This document shows positions 53,415 through 62,167 of a stretch of 64,000 nucleotides of DNA, one piece after another. Origin of the DNA: Arthrobacter sp. 9V (GTDB taxonomy: Bacteria; Actinomycetota; Actinomycetes; Actinomycetales; Micrococcaceae). Position 1 is the stretch's first letter. Each line of letters begins with the position of its first letter. The stretch is taken from contig NZ_LR732912.1 in assembly GCF_902506065.1 (NCBI RefSeq), positions 342,529-406,528 on the forward strand, given 5' to 3'. A program made the translations under genes and the position numbers. The notes below the pieces were generated by a model that saw nothing but the letters and a program-made list of their open reading frames with translations, did no database searches and was not told the origin of the DNA.

Positions 53415-54583
53415 TAGAGGGTGATCTCCGGGATGTCGATGGTGCGGCGTTCAGCCGAGGACTGCAGGCCGAGCTCGGCCAACTGCACGCCGCGGGCTGC
53501 GGAGAGCAGGCCGAAGCGGTGCTCGCGGCCGGCGACGACGTCGCGAAGGAACTCTTCCCACTGCAGCTTGAAGCCGTTGTCCAACTCGGCGTTGGCGGGA
53601 ACTTCCTGCCACTGGCTGCGGAAGGATTCGGTAACGGGCAGGTCCGGGTTCCACACAGGCTTGGGGGTGTGGGCGCGCTGCTGCGCAACGCACTTGTTCA
53701 AACCGGCGACGGCGGAACCGTGCGTGCCGTCGATCTGGAACTCAACCAGTTCGTCGCGGTAAACGCGGACGGCCCAGGAGGAGTTGATCTGGCCGATGAC
53801 GTCGTCGCCGCCCGGGGTTTCAAGTTCGAAAATGCCATAGGAAGCGTCGTCCGCTGTGGCCTTGTACTCCTTGCCGGCCTCGTCCCAACGTGCGGGGATG
53901 TGCGTGGCGGTCTTGGCGTTGACGCTCTTGACCTTGCCGATGATGCCTTCAAGGACGTAGTTCCAGTGGCAGAACATGTCCGTGGTCATTCCGCCGCCGT
54001 CTTCCTTGCGGTAGTTCCAGGACGGCCGCTGGGCAGCTTGGACGTCGCCTTCGAAGACCCAGTAGCCGAACTCGCCACGGATGGAGAGGATGCGGCCGAA
54101 GAAGCCTTCGTCCACCAGGCGGCGGAGCTTGACCAGGCCGGGGAGGTACAGCTTGTCATGCACAACGCCTGCGGTGACGCCGGCTTCCTTGCCGATCTGT
54201 GCCAGCTCGATTGCTTCTTCGAGGGTCTCGGCCGTGGGCTTCTCGGTGAAGATGTGCTTGCCGGCGCGCATTGCCTTCTTCAGGGTGGCGGCGCGGAGGC
54301 TGGTCATGGAGGCATCGAAGATGATGTCCACGGTGGGATCGGCGATCACGGCGTCCAGGTCCGTGGTCCATTCGGAAACCTTGTGGAGCTCGGCCAGTTC
54401 GCGGATCTTCGCTTCGTTGCGGCCAACGAGGATGGGCTCAACCTGAACCTTGGTGCCGTCTTCAAGGGTGAAGCCTCCGGCGTCGCGAATGGGCAGGATG
54501 GACCGCAGCAAGTGCTGGCGGTAGCCCATGCGGCCGGTGATGCCGTTCATGGCGATGCGGATCGTCTTTGTTTCGTAGCCCAT
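53414..54583 (-). CDS. Gfo/Idh/MocA family oxidoreductase
   Basis: A 389-residue NAD(P)-dependent dehydrogenase. N-terminal Rossmann fold (TIRIAMNGITGRMGYRQHLL, a variant of the usual GxGxxG), the EKP motif in GKHIFTEKPTAETLEEA, and the catalytic-region DGGGMTTDMFCHWNYVLEG. It probably oxidises a sugar hydroxyl to a keto group. GGAGAA precedes the ATG at 54583; the frame continues upstream into the operator region without a site. First gene of the operon, divergent from a LacI gene. Confidence 0.88.
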   Translation of the reverse strand: MGYETKTIRIAMNGITGRMGYRQHLLRSILPIRDAGGFTLEDGTKVQVEPILVGRNEAKIRELAELHKVSEWTTDLDAVIADPTVDIIFDASMTSLRAATLKKAMRAGKHIFTEKPTAETLEEAIELAQIGKEAGVTAGVVHDKLYLPGLVKLRRLVDEGFFGRILSIRGEFGYWVFEGDVQAAQRPSWNYRKEDGGGMTTDMFCHWNYVLEGIIGKVKSVNAKTATHIPARWDEAGKEYKATADDASYGIFELETPGGDDVIGQINSSWAVRVYRDELVEFQIDGTHGSAVAGLNKCVAQQRAHTPKPVWNPDLPVTESFRSQWQEVPANAELDNGFKLQWEEFLRDVVAGREHRFGLLSAARGVQLAELGLQSSAERRTIDIPEITL

Positions 54584-54644
54584 GTTTTCTCCAGTGCCTT
54601 GGGTGCCGGTCGCTCTGCGGATGCCGGTGCTTGCTGATTCGTGT

Positions 54645-54660
54645 GGGAAAGCGCATTCCC
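54645..54660. promoter_or_regulatory. LacI-type operator, site 1
   Basis: GGGAAAGCGCATTCCC, palindromic with one internal mismatch, 62 nt upstream of the Gfo/Idh/MocA gene. Confidence 0.7.
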
Positions 54661-54695
54661 GCTGACATCGATCATGCACTATGACTTACTGCATT

Positions 54696-54709
54696 GGCAA
54701 GCGCTTTCC
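54696..54709. promoter_or_regulatory. LacI-type operator, site 2
   Basis: GGCAAGCGCTTTCC, a variant of the same GGAAAGCGCTTTCC-like palindrome, 36 nt from site 1. It lies closer to the divergent lacI-type gene; paired sites allow looping or dual control. Confidence 0.65.
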
Positions 54710-54778
54710 TGAAGTTTGGAATAGACTGCCATAATTTCCTTAGCGCCAGTCCCGACGCTTGCAGAAAAGGAGGGCCCC

Positions 54779-55816
54779 GTGGCCGCCAGCACACTGAGTG
54801 AAGTTGCCCGTTTGGCCGGGGTTTCCCTGGCCACGGCATCCCGGGTCCTCAACGGCTCGTCCCGTAAACCGGCCGAGGACATCGCAGAACGCGTCCGCGA
54901 GGCAGCCGACAAGCTCGGATACGTCCCCAACGCACAGGCGCAGGCCCTGGCGAAATCGAGCTCCGGATTGATCGGCCTGGTTGTTCACGACATTGCCGAT
55001 CCCTACTTCTCCGCCATAGCCCGCGGAGTCCAGGAAGCAGCCCGCCAGCAAAACCGCATGGTGCTGCTGGCCAGCACCTCCGGCGCCCCGCACGACGAAA
55101 AAGAAGCTGTTGCCGCGTTCGCCGCCCGGCGCGCCGACTCCATCGTGATCGCCGGCTCCCGCTCCGTCCGCGCGGAGGACAAGCAAGGCAACATCGAACT
55201 CGCCGCAGAATTGGACCGTTACTGCCGTAACGGCGGGCACGTGGGAGTGGTAGGCCATCCTGTTGTTGGCGCGTCCACCGCTGAGGGGTACCACGTAGTG
55301 AAAGTCCCCAATGAGGAACTCGCTGCCGGCCTCGCCGCCGAACTAGCCGCTACCCACGCCGGTGAATTTCTGATTGTTGCCGGACCCGAAGGGCTCTACA
55401 CCTCGGACGACCGGATCCGCGGCTTCCAGCAAGGACTCGCTGGCGCCGGTAAGCCCGCCGCTGAGATCATCCGCACCGGCTTCAACCGCGCCGGAGGTTA
55501 CGAGGCCGGGCTGGCGCTCGCCGGGCGAATCAAAGAATCCAAGGAGCGGCTCTGCATTTTCGCCGTGAACGACGTCATGGCCATTGGTGTTACCGCCGCG
55601 CTCCGACCCGAAGGCGTGTGGATTCCCCGGGACGCCACCATCGCCGGTTTCGACGATATTGAGACCCTCCGCGACTTCCGGCCCGCCCTATCCACGGTGC
55701 GTTTGCCTCTCGAGGACATCGGTCGTCTCGCTGCCGGGGACCCTGACACCCCTCCTGTCAGCGGTACAGTCAAACTCCGTCGGAGCACTGAAACCCCGGT
55801 GGAATCGCAGGTATGA
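54779..55816 (+). CDS. LacI family regulator
   Basis: A 345-residue LacI-type repressor: STLSEVARLAGVSLATASRVLNGSSRKPAEDIAERVREAADKLGYVPNAQAQALA, then the sensor domain with VVHDIADPYFSAIARGVQEAA and ATIAGFDDIETLRDFRPALSTVRLP. GTG start with AAGGAGG 5 nt ahead. Divergent from the dehydrogenase/DUF993 operon with two matching palindromes in the gap, so it should repress that operon; overlaps the esterase gene by ATGA. Confidence 0.9.
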   Translation: MAASTLSEVARLAGVSLATASRVLNGSSRKPAEDIAERVREAADKLGYVPNAQAQALAKSSSGLIGLVVHDIADPYFSAIARGVQEAARQQNRMVLLASTSGAPHDEKEAVAAFAARRADSIVIAGSRSVRAEDKQGNIELAAELDRYCRNGGHVGVVGHPVVGASTAEGYHVVKVPNEELAAGLAAELAATHAGEFLIVAGPEGLYTSDDRIRGFQQGLAGAGKPAAEIIRTGFNRAGGYEAGLALAGRIKESKERLCIFAVNDVMAIGVTAALRPEGVWIPRDATIAGFDDIETLRDFRPALSTVRLPLEDIGRLAAGDPDTPPVSGTVKLRRSTETPVESQV

Positions 55817-56607
55817 CCGCCACGGGGACTGACGCGCGGGTTGAGGCGCACGCGCCCGCGGAGGTTGAGGCGCAGGCGCCCCGCGCGCTCAAGTTGATTC
55901 CCGCCGTCGGGCCTTCCGATGTGCCGGCGCCGGCCGTTCTGGTTCTTCCCGGCGGAGGCTACGCCAAAACGGCCGATCACGAAGCTGAACCTGTAGCGGA
56001 GTGGCTCGCTTCGCTGGGAATCCACGCGTTTCTGCTGCGCTACCGCGTCGCCCCGGACCGGCACCCGGCCCCGTTGCGGGATGCAAAGCAGGCCATGCTG
56101 TGGATCCGGAGTGGAAGTCATGGGCTAAAGGTTGATCCCTCGCGCGTGGGCGTCCTCGGGTTTTCGGCTGGCGGGCACCTTGCCGCCACTTTGTCGGTGC
56201 AGGTTTCCACCGGTGACCCTGACCTGGATGTATCCGGTGCCGTGCCGGACCTCAGCATCCTCTGCTATCCGGTCATTTCCTTTGTGGATTCGGTGCACCA
56301 AGGGTCAGTGGACAATCTGGCCGGTGCGGGAGCAGGGCCGGAAATCCTGCGGCAGCTCTCAACGGAACTGCACGTCACGGCTGCCACGCCCCCGGCGTTC
56401 CTCTGGCATACGGCTGACGACCAGTCAGTCCCTGTGAGCCACAGCCTCGCGTATGCAGGCGCCTTGAGCCGGGCCGGTGTTCCGGTGGAGCTTCATGTTT
56501 TCCCGAGCGGTATTCACGGGATTGGCTTGGCTCTGGGAACGCCTGGCGCCGAGCAATGGACTGCGCTCTGTGCCGCGTGGCTTCGCCGGATGGGCTGGGC
56601 TAAGTAG
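55813..56607 (+). CDS. Alpha/beta hydrolase (carbohydrate-esterase-like)
   Basis: A 264-residue serine hydrolase. Oxyanion region VLVLPGGGYAKTADHEAEPVAEWLASLG, nucleophile elbow VGVLGFSAGGHLAA, and C-terminal WHTADDQSVPVSHSL (Asp) and FPSGIHGIGLA (His). The set matches BD-FAE/acetylxylan-esterase-like enzymes. No signal peptide, so it acts inside the cell, perhaps removing acyl groups from an imported sugar. Translationally coupled to the LacI gene. Confidence 0.87.
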   Translation: MTATGTDARVEAHAPAEVEAQAPRALKLIPAVGPSDVPAPAVLVLPGGGYAKTADHEAEPVAEWLASLGIHAFLLRYRVAPDRHPAPLRDAKQAMLWIRSGSHGLKVDPSRVGVLGFSAGGHLAATLSVQVSTGDPDLDVSGAVPDLSILCYPVISFVDSVHQGSVDNLAGAGAGPEILRQLSTELHVTAATPPAFLWHTADDQSVPVSHSLAYAGALSRAGVPVELHVFPSGIHGIGLALGTPGAEQWTALCAAWLRRMGWAK

Positions 56608-56633
56608 CGGGGTGGGGCACTCGCTGAACAGAG

Positions 56634-57413
56634 CTAGTCCTCGCCCAAAGTGATGGTGTGCAGGAATGCGACGTCGTTGAGCACATTGTCCGGAAGGTCA
56701 TCCTCGACGAATTCCAGCATCATGTCCATGTCCTTGCCGTTGCCGCGCAGAACATCCGTGACGGTCTGCCACAGTTGCTTTCGGTTTCGCAGCGGGAAGC
56801 GCTCGGCCTCCGGCCCCCACGAGAAACAATGCACGCCCACTACATGCGGCAGGACTTGGTGGAGGGACTCCAGCGCCTGCTGGTCTGAAAGTCCGACGGC
56901 GGGCTGCCAGTAGGTGCCCACGTTGGCGTGGTTGACCCGGTTCAGGAGGTCGAGGGTGGTTGTGGGGGAGTCGGTGAGAGTGTTCCCGTGATATTCGAAA
57001 GCAATGGCCACGCCGCGTTCGGCCGCCAGGTCTGCAATGCGCCGGGTATCTTTGACCACCGCGTCCCAGTGCTCCTGGCTCGCACCGGCCGAGCCCAGTT
57101 CTCCGGCCCACACGCGGATCCTCGGTGCACCAAGCTGCGTGGCAAGGTCCAGCACCCGCCCGAAGTCCCCGAATTCGCCGCATCGGTAGTAGGAGCCGAG
57201 CGATAGGACGCGGAGCCCGGCTGCTTTGCTTGCGTTCCGGGCGTGAGCGGCTGAGTCGACGTCGCTCACGTGAACATCAGTACCCCACTCGATGCCGGCC
57301 AAGCCAGCACTCGAGGAGATGCGGACCACCTCGTCAATCCCTTTGGAGCGAAGAGTGACGGAACAAATGCCCGGCGTGAGGTCAGCCAGCGTGGTGAGGT
57401 CGATCATCTTCAC
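56634..57413 (-). CDS. Sugar phosphate isomerase/epimerase (TIM barrel)
   Basis: A 259-residue AP-endonuclease-2-like barrel: GLAGIEWGTDVHVSD, RIRVWAGELGSAGASQEHWDAVVKDTRRIADLAAERGVAIAFEYHGNTLTDSPTTTLDLL (Glu), NVGTYWQPAVGLS and VGVHCFSWGP. It lacks close similarity to the barrel at 51364. GTG start at 57413, or ATG at 57407; no clear ribosome binding site. Converges with the esterase gene. Substrate unknown. Confidence 0.85.
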   Translation of the reverse strand: MKMIDLTTLADLTPGICSVTLRSKGIDEVVRISSSAGLAGIEWGTDVHVSDVDSAAHARNASKAAGLRVLSLGSYYRCGEFGDFGRVLDLATQLGAPRIRVWAGELGSAGASQEHWDAVVKDTRRIADLAAERGVAIAFEYHGNTLTDSPTTTLDLLNRVNHANVGTYWQPAVGLSDQQALESLHQVLPHVVGVHCFSWGPEAERFPLRNRKQLWQTVTDVLRGNGKDMDMMLEFVEDDLPDNVLNDVAFLHTITLGED

Positions 57414-57490
57414 AGGATACCGGGAATGCGCTTACCCGGTAAGGGCGTGTCGCCTGTTGAACACACCCGCGCGCCCTTTCCGCGTTAGCA

Positions 57491-57924
57491 GCGCACCCTT
57501 TCCCGCCACCAGTGCACCCGTTCCCGCCGTGCGCACCAGAGGTTACGGGTGCAAATGGCGGAAAGGGGTGCGGCAGGCCGCCGGAACCACTGTCAGGTGT
57601 TGGGGTGGCCAGGGGTGGTGCGTGGTCAGCATCAGCAGGGCACCCTTTCCCGCCGTGCGCACCCCTTGCGCGTCCACAGCGCACCCTTTCGCGCTGTGCG
57701 CGCCAGAGGTTACGGATGCATATGGCGGAAACGGGTGCGGCAGGCCGCCGGAACCACTGCCACGTGTTGGGGTTCCCAGGGGTGGTGCGTGGTCAGCATC
57801 AGCAGCGCACTCCTTCCCGCTGTGCGCACCCCTTACGCACCAGTAGCGCACCCTTTCGCGCCGTGCGCACCAGAGGTTACGGGTGCATATGGCGGAAACG
57901 AGTGCGGCAGGCCGCCGGAACCAC
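57491..57924. repeat. Three-unit array of long hairpin-rich repeats
   Basis: The 545-nt gap between the TIM-barrel gene and the GNAT gene is filled by a direct repeat. Unit marks CCAGAGGTTACGG(G/A)TGCA recur at 57536, 57713 and 57870 (periods 177 and 157), GGCAGGCCGCCGGAACCAC three times, and GGTGGTGCGTGGTCAGCATC twice. Each unit holds an inverted pair of the GCACCC(T/G)TTCCCGCC type and GGCGGAAAGGGGTGC (for example 57513-57527 and 57557-57571). No coding function is evident; the open frames crossing it are artefacts. Confidence 0.8.
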
Positions 57925-57958
57925 GTCAGCGATGACCCCGGCCGGGCCCGTGCAGAGG

Positions 57959-58525
57959 CTACAGGTCTATCCAGTACCGACGGATTGGCTCGGTAACGCC
58001 CAAGTCGGCAACAAAGCTCTCGGGAGGGCGCACGCTCTCGAGGATGCCGCCGCACGATTCGATGGTGCGGGCGGATGCCACGTTGGACTGCTTGCAGGTG
58101 ACCAGCACGCGTTCCATACCCAGCTCACGCGCTTCTTCCAGAGCCCCCTTCAGCGCAAATTTGGCGAGGCCATGGCCCCTTGCGCTTGGCCGTATGCCGT
58201 AGCCAATGTGTCCGCCCACCTCGGTCAGGTATTCGTTCATCAAGGAGTGCCGCAGGCTGACGGCGCCCAAATACGCGTTGTCCCGAACCACCCAGATGGT
58301 GCTCTGGTTGGCCAAACCTTCAGGAGGTTGAAAGTCGTCCTTGGCCATCTGGTGCAGGACGTTAACCCATTGGGCGAAGTGGCTGGCGTCGCGGAGGTCC
58401 AGATCGTATCTCGCAGCCACAAAAGCCGCAGCGCCGTCTTGGTCCAAGGTCCCCCATTCGTCGTAACTTTCCAGCCACGAGGCGTGGAAGCTTGCAGATG
58501 GTGGCGTGAGTTTGGCGTCAATCAT
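57959..58525 (-). CDS. GNAT family N-acetyltransferase
   Basis: A 188-residue GNAT protein of the RimJ/YjcK-like group. GGHIGYGIRPSARGHGLAKFALKGALEEARELGMERVLVTCKQSNVASARTIESCGGILE contains the R-G-x-G-x-A acetyl-CoA loop and the Asn/Ser motif B. Substrate unknown. Its stop lies 34 nt beyond the repeat array; 18 nt separate it from the LysR gene upstream. Confidence 0.88.
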   Translation of the reverse strand: MIDAKLTPPSASFHASWLESYDEWGTLDQDGAAAFVAARYDLDLRDASHFAQWVNVLHQMAKDDFQPPEGLANQSTIWVVRDNAYLGAVSLRHSLMNEYLTEVGGHIGYGIRPSARGHGLAKFALKGALEEARELGMERVLVTCKQSNVASARTIESCGGILESVRPPESFVADLGVTEPIRRYWIDL

Positions 58526-58543
58526 TGGGCGAGCGTACTACGG

Positions 58544-59398
58544 CTAGTTCGATTTGCTCAGAGTCCGGCCCATGATGGCCTGGGTGAGGGCATCGATCAC
58601 CTCAGCGTTGGCCAGTGGGTTGCGGATCAGCGTGAAGTCCACGTCACCCACGGGCGGCAGACCGAACCTCTGCGTGATGACTTTCAGGTCCTCGGGCACC
58701 AAGGACGCCGGCATCACGGCAACTCCAATGCCGGCGCGCACAGCGGCGAGGACCCCGCTGATCTGCTTGGTGCTGCACGTGATCCGCCAGGTACGGCCCT
58801 CGGCTTCCAAGGCATCGATGGCCAGTTTCCGGCTCAGGCTGGGGGCCGGGTAGGCGATGAGCGGTACCGGGGCTCCAGGTTCAAGCACTGTCTGCTCCAC
58901 GCCCACCCATGCAAAGTTGTCGTGACGCACCACAGTGCCCTCCTTGGCCCCGGCCACCCATTTGACGAACACCAGATCCAGTTGGCCGGCGTTGAGTCGC
59001 TTGTAGAGCTGGTCGCTTTGGCTCACGGTGAGTTCGAGGTTGATTTGCGGGTACAACTGCCGGAACTCGCGAAGGATGCGGGGCAGACCTGTGATGGCGA
59101 GGTCGTCGGCGGTCCCGAATCGGAGGCGCCCGCGCATGGCCGAACCGGAAAAGTAGCGCGCAGCGGAGTCGTGGGCGGCAAGGATGTTGCGGGCAAATCC
59201 GGCCATGGCGTCGCCGTTGTCGGTGAGCCGGACTTCGCGCGTATCGCGGGCCACCAGCACCCTTTTGGCGGAGGCCTCAAGTTTGCGGACATGCTGGCTG
59301 ACTGTGGGCTGCGCTAGTCCAAGACGCTCTGCAGCCTTGGTGAAACTGAGTGTTTCTGCGACGGCCAAAAAGGATCGGAGCTGGACAGGTTCGAACAC
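58544..59398 (-). CDS. LysR family transcriptional regulator
   Basis: A 284-residue LysR protein. Helix-turn-helix at 1-60 (LRSFLAVAETLSFTKAAERLGLAQPTVSQHVRKLEA) followed by the effector domain from about 90. The usual ExxLG after the recognition helix is replaced by EASAK, a small departure. It diverges from an MFS exporter, with a perfect LysR-type box between them, so it probably activates the exporter in response to a ligand. Confidence 0.9.
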   Translation of the reverse strand: MFEPVQLRSFLAVAETLSFTKAAERLGLAQPTVSQHVRKLEASAKRVLVARDTREVRLTDNGDAMAGFARNILAAHDSAARYFSGSAMRGRLRFGTADDLAITGLPRILREFRQLYPQINLELTVSQSDQLYKRLNAGQLDLVFVKWVAGAKEGTVVRHDNFAWVGVEQTVLEPGAPVPLIAYPAPSLSRKLAIDALEAEGRTWRITCSTKQISGVLAAVRAGIGVAVMPASLVPEDLKVITQRFGLPPVGDVDFTLIRNPLANAEVIDALTQAIMGRTLSKSN

Positions 59399-59456
59399 GG
59401 AACTCCTAAAGCGCAGGTCAGCGGCGGGCCGGAGTACTACGCCGATGGGAAGGAGT

Positions 59457-59473
59457 CATTGCGTTCCGCAATG
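59457..59473. promoter_or_regulatory. LysR-type box
   Basis: CATTGCG-TTC-CGCAATG, perfect 7-bp arms, containing the T-N11-A motif in ATTGCGTTCCGCAAT. Located 59 nt upstream of the lysR-type gene and about 90 nt upstream of the MFS gene. Confidence 0.7.
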
Positions 59474-59562
59474 CTAGTTATAGGCGTAATACGCTTCCAT
59501 AATTGCTGCTGGCAACCCTAGCGTTAAACGCATCCCACCGAAACTCCATCCGAGGACTACTT

Positions 59563-60948
59563 TTGGCACCCCCACCGCCTTCAGCGGCAAATGTCAGCCA
59601 GCCCGTCATCGATTCCCTCTCCGCACCTCAGCCCGCGGACACCGTCACCCAGCCACTCGCCGTCGTGAGTGAAAAGCTGCCCTGGCGGCATACCTTCATC
59701 TCCCTGAAGGTCCCCAACTTCAGGATCTTCGCGATGGGCCACTTCATCGCCGTGATCGCCATCTGGATGCAGCGCATCGCCCAGGATTGGATGGTGCTCC
59801 AGCTTTCCGGTTCCGTCACCGCCGTCGGAATTACGGTGGCGCTGCAGTTCATGCCTTCACTTTTCCTTGGCCCGTGGGGTGGCATGATTGCCGACCGCTT
59901 TGCCAAGCGAAAGATCCTCATCATCTGCCAGTCTGCGGCCGCGGTACTCGCAGCCCTGCTCGCGGTGCTCTCCCTCAGTGGTCGCGTCGAGGTTTGGCAC
60001 GTCTACGTGATCGCGCTGGTCTTGGGCTTTGTGACGGTTCTTGACCAACCCGCCCGGCAAGTGTTCGTCAACGAACTCGTCGGCCCTAAATACCTGCGCA
60101 ACGCCATCAGCGTGAACTCCACAACGTTCCAGCTCGGCGGACTGATCGGCCCCGCCCTTGCCGGTGTGCTGCTCACTGCAGTGGGCGCCGGTTGGGCTTT
60201 CGCCGCGAACGCGGTGGCATGTTGCTCCACAGTGGCCATGCTGCTGATCCTCCGCAAGGACCAACTGCACCTCAGCCAGCCGACTCCCCGCAAGAAAGGG
60301 ATGCTGCGCGAAGGTCTGAACTACGCATTGAGCAAGCCCACCATCTATTGGCCGTGGCTGATGGCCGGCTTCGTGGCAGTTTTCGCCATGAGCCTGCCAG
60401 TGCTGTTGGCCGCGTTCGCGGACCACGTTTACGACGCCGGTGCCGGAGGCTACGGCCTGGTGAACGCGATGGTCGCGCTCGGTGCACTGACGGGCGCGGT
60501 GGCGTCCACCCGCCGTCGCCAGCTGCGGTTGCGTTCGGTGGTGACGTCCGCCGGGTTGTACGGGCTGATGCTCTGCGTGTCCTCGCTGATGCCGTCCATG
60601 GTGTGGTTCAGCGTCACCATGGTCCTGGCCGGGTTCTGGTGCCTCATGTTCCTCACAGCGGCCAACCAGATGGTGCAGACCAGCTCCAACATGAGCATCC
60701 GCGGACGCGTCATGAGCCTGTACCTGGTGGTACTGATCGGTGGGCAGGCTATCGGCGGACCCATGATGGGCTGGCTTGCCGAACACCTCGGTCCCCATCT
60801 GGCCGTCCTGATCTCCGGTGGTGTGCCGGCACTCGCGGCGGTGACAGTCGCCGTCGTACTGGCCCGGAAGTCATCGCTGCACATCAAGGTGGACCTGCGG
60901 GACCGGCGTCGGGTGCTGCGCATTGTTCAGGAGCCCCAGGCAGTTTAA
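59563..60948 (+). CDS. MFS transporter (EntS/DHA3-like)
   Basis: A 461-residue twelve-helix transporter. The loop after helix 2 reads GPWGGMIADRFAKRKIL, the MFS motif A variant, and DQPARQVFVNELVGPKYLRNAISVNSTTFQLGGLIGPALAGVLL is characteristic of the DHA3/enterobactin-exporter branch. TTG start at 59563 with GAGGA 6 nt ahead; the frame continues upstream without a site. Probably exports a drug, siderophore or metabolite under LysR control. Confidence 0.88.
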   Translation: MAPPPPSAANVSQPVIDSLSAPQPADTVTQPLAVVSEKLPWRHTFISLKVPNFRIFAMGHFIAVIAIWMQRIAQDWMVLQLSGSVTAVGITVALQFMPSLFLGPWGGMIADRFAKRKILIICQSAAAVLAALLAVLSLSGRVEVWHVYVIALVLGFVTVLDQPARQVFVNELVGPKYLRNAISVNSTTFQLGGLIGPALAGVLLTAVGAGWAFAANAVACCSTVAMLLILRKDQLHLSQPTPRKKGMLREGLNYALSKPTIYWPWLMAGFVAVFAMSLPVLLAAFADHVYDAGAGGYGLVNAMVALGALTGAVASTRRRQLRLRSVVTSAGLYGLMLCVSSLMPSMVWFSVTMVLAGFWCLMFLTAANQMVQTSSNMSIRGRVMSLYLVVLIGGQAIGGPMMGWLAEHLGPHLAVLISGGVPALAAVTVAVVLARKSSLHIKVDLRDRRRVLRIVQEPQAV

Positions 60949-60954
60949 ACAGAT

Positions 60955-60983
60955 GAAGCGCCCCCGGGAGCCGGGGGCGCTTC
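60955..60983. terminator. Bidirectional terminator hairpin
   Basis: Perfect 13-bp stem GAAGCGCCCCCGG (60955-60967) with complement at 60971-60983 and GAG loop, followed by ACTTTGT on the plus strand. It lies between convergent MFS and dehydrogenase genes. Confidence 0.82.
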
Positions 60984-60994
60984 ACTTTGTGGGG

Positions 60995-62167
60995 CTACTT
61001 TGCCTGAAGCTGGGCCACAGGCAGGTGAGGATATTCCGCTGAGCGTCCTTGGAATTCCAGGACGTCCGGATTGCGGATCACGCCGTCGCGGATTTCGATG
61101 GCGCGGGAGATGGTGTCATTGGCGTCCCACGCGTCCGGTCCCGCCACCACGGTGTCCAGGAACGGAAGCAAAGCCTCGCTGATTTCCCAGCTGGCCGAAT
61201 TCCACAAGTAGGACGGACTGTGGTCCACTGCGTAGTAGTTGACGTGCCCACCCACACGGAACATGGGCTCGTCAAACGTGGTGGTCCGCGCCCAGTCGAA
61301 GCCCATGCCTTCGTCGCAGGACACGTCCACAATCAGGCTGTCCGGCTGGAATTCGGTCAAGTCCTCGGTGCGCAGGTAAGTCAGCGGGGCATTGGGGTCC
61401 TGCAGGGTGCAGTTGACCACGATGTCCGCGGCTGCCAGGAACGGGGCTAGGGGTTTGCGGCCCTTGTCCGTGATGACTTCGCTGAGGAACGGCGCCTTGT
61501 TGTCATGGTCGAACTGCACGATCCGCACTGAATGGATCGGAGACCCGACGGCGGCGACGCCCCGGTTGGTGAGGACCTGGACGTCGTGGATGCCATGGGC
61601 GTTAAGCGCCGTAACAGCACCGCGGGCGGTGGCACCAAAGCCAATGACGACGGCGCTGAGCCGGCGGCCGTAATCGCCGGTGGAACCCGTGAGCGCCAAG
61701 GCGTGGAGCACGGAGCAGTACCCGGCGAGCTCGTTGTTTTTGTGGAAGACGTGAAGGCCGAACCCGCCGTCGCCCGCCCAGTGATTCATGGCCTCGAAGG
61801 CGATGAGCGTGAGCTTCTTGTCAATGGCCAGCTGTGTGATGGCCCGGTCCTGCACACAGTGCGGCCAGCCCCACAACGTTTGACCGTCACGGAGTTCAGC
61901 CAGGTCCTGTGCCTGCGGCTTCGGAAGGAGGATGACGTCGCTGTTGGCAATCAACTCCTGGCGCGTTCCGAGCCCGCCCACCAACGATTCGAGTTTGCTG
62001 TCCGGGACGCCGAAACGCTCACCGTAGCCGTGCTCAAAGCGAAGCTGCCGGCGAACTTCAGGCGCGATGCGTTCCAAATGCTGCGGGTGGATCGGCAGCC
62101 TGCGCTCATTGGGCTTCAGCGAGGAAGCGAGGACGCCAACGCTCAGCTGGCCGGTTGGTGCGGTCAC
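60995..62167 (-). CDS. N5-(carboxyethyl)ornithine synthase-like dehydrogenase
   Basis: A 390-residue protein of the alanine dehydrogenase/NAD(P) transhydrogenase N-terminal family. N-terminal VGVLASSLKPNERRLPIHPQHLERI and HGYGERFGVPDSKL match Lactococcus CeoS, which condenses ornithine or lysine with pyruvate. The nucleotide fold is VVIGFGATARGAVTALNAHGI. It may instead oxidise or synthesise another N-(1-carboxyethyl) amino acid. GTG start overlaps the stop of the 44-residue gene upstream (GTGA), indicating coupled translation. Confidence 0.82.
   Translation of the reverse strand: MTAPTGQLSVGVLASSLKPNERRLPIHPQHLERIAPEVRRQLRFEHGYGERFGVPDSKLESLVGGLGTRQELIANSDVILLPKPQAQDLAELRDGQTLWGWPHCVQDRAITQLAIDKKLTLIAFEAMNHWAGDGGFGLHVFHKNNELAGYCSVLHALALTGSTGDYGRRLSAVVIGFGATARGAVTALNAHGIHDVQVLTNRGVAAVGSPIHSVRIVQFDHDNKAPFLSEVITDKGRKPLAPFLAAADIVVNCTLQDPNAPLTYLRTEDLTEFQPDSLIVDVSCDEGMGFDWARTTTFDEPMFRVGGHVNYYAVDHSPSYLWNSASWEISEALLPFLDTVVAGPDAWDANDTISRAIEIRDGVIRNPDVLEFQGRSAEYPHLPVAQLQAK

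Noticed and set aside
57491..57924. CRISPR array
   Set aside because: Units are over 150 nt, without short constant repeats alternating with unique spacers, and no cas genes are near.
57512..59317. 601-residue plus-strand reading frame across the repeat array, GNAT and LysR genes
   Set aside because: Antisense shadow of two clear genes plus repeats; low-complexity composition and no ribosome binding site.
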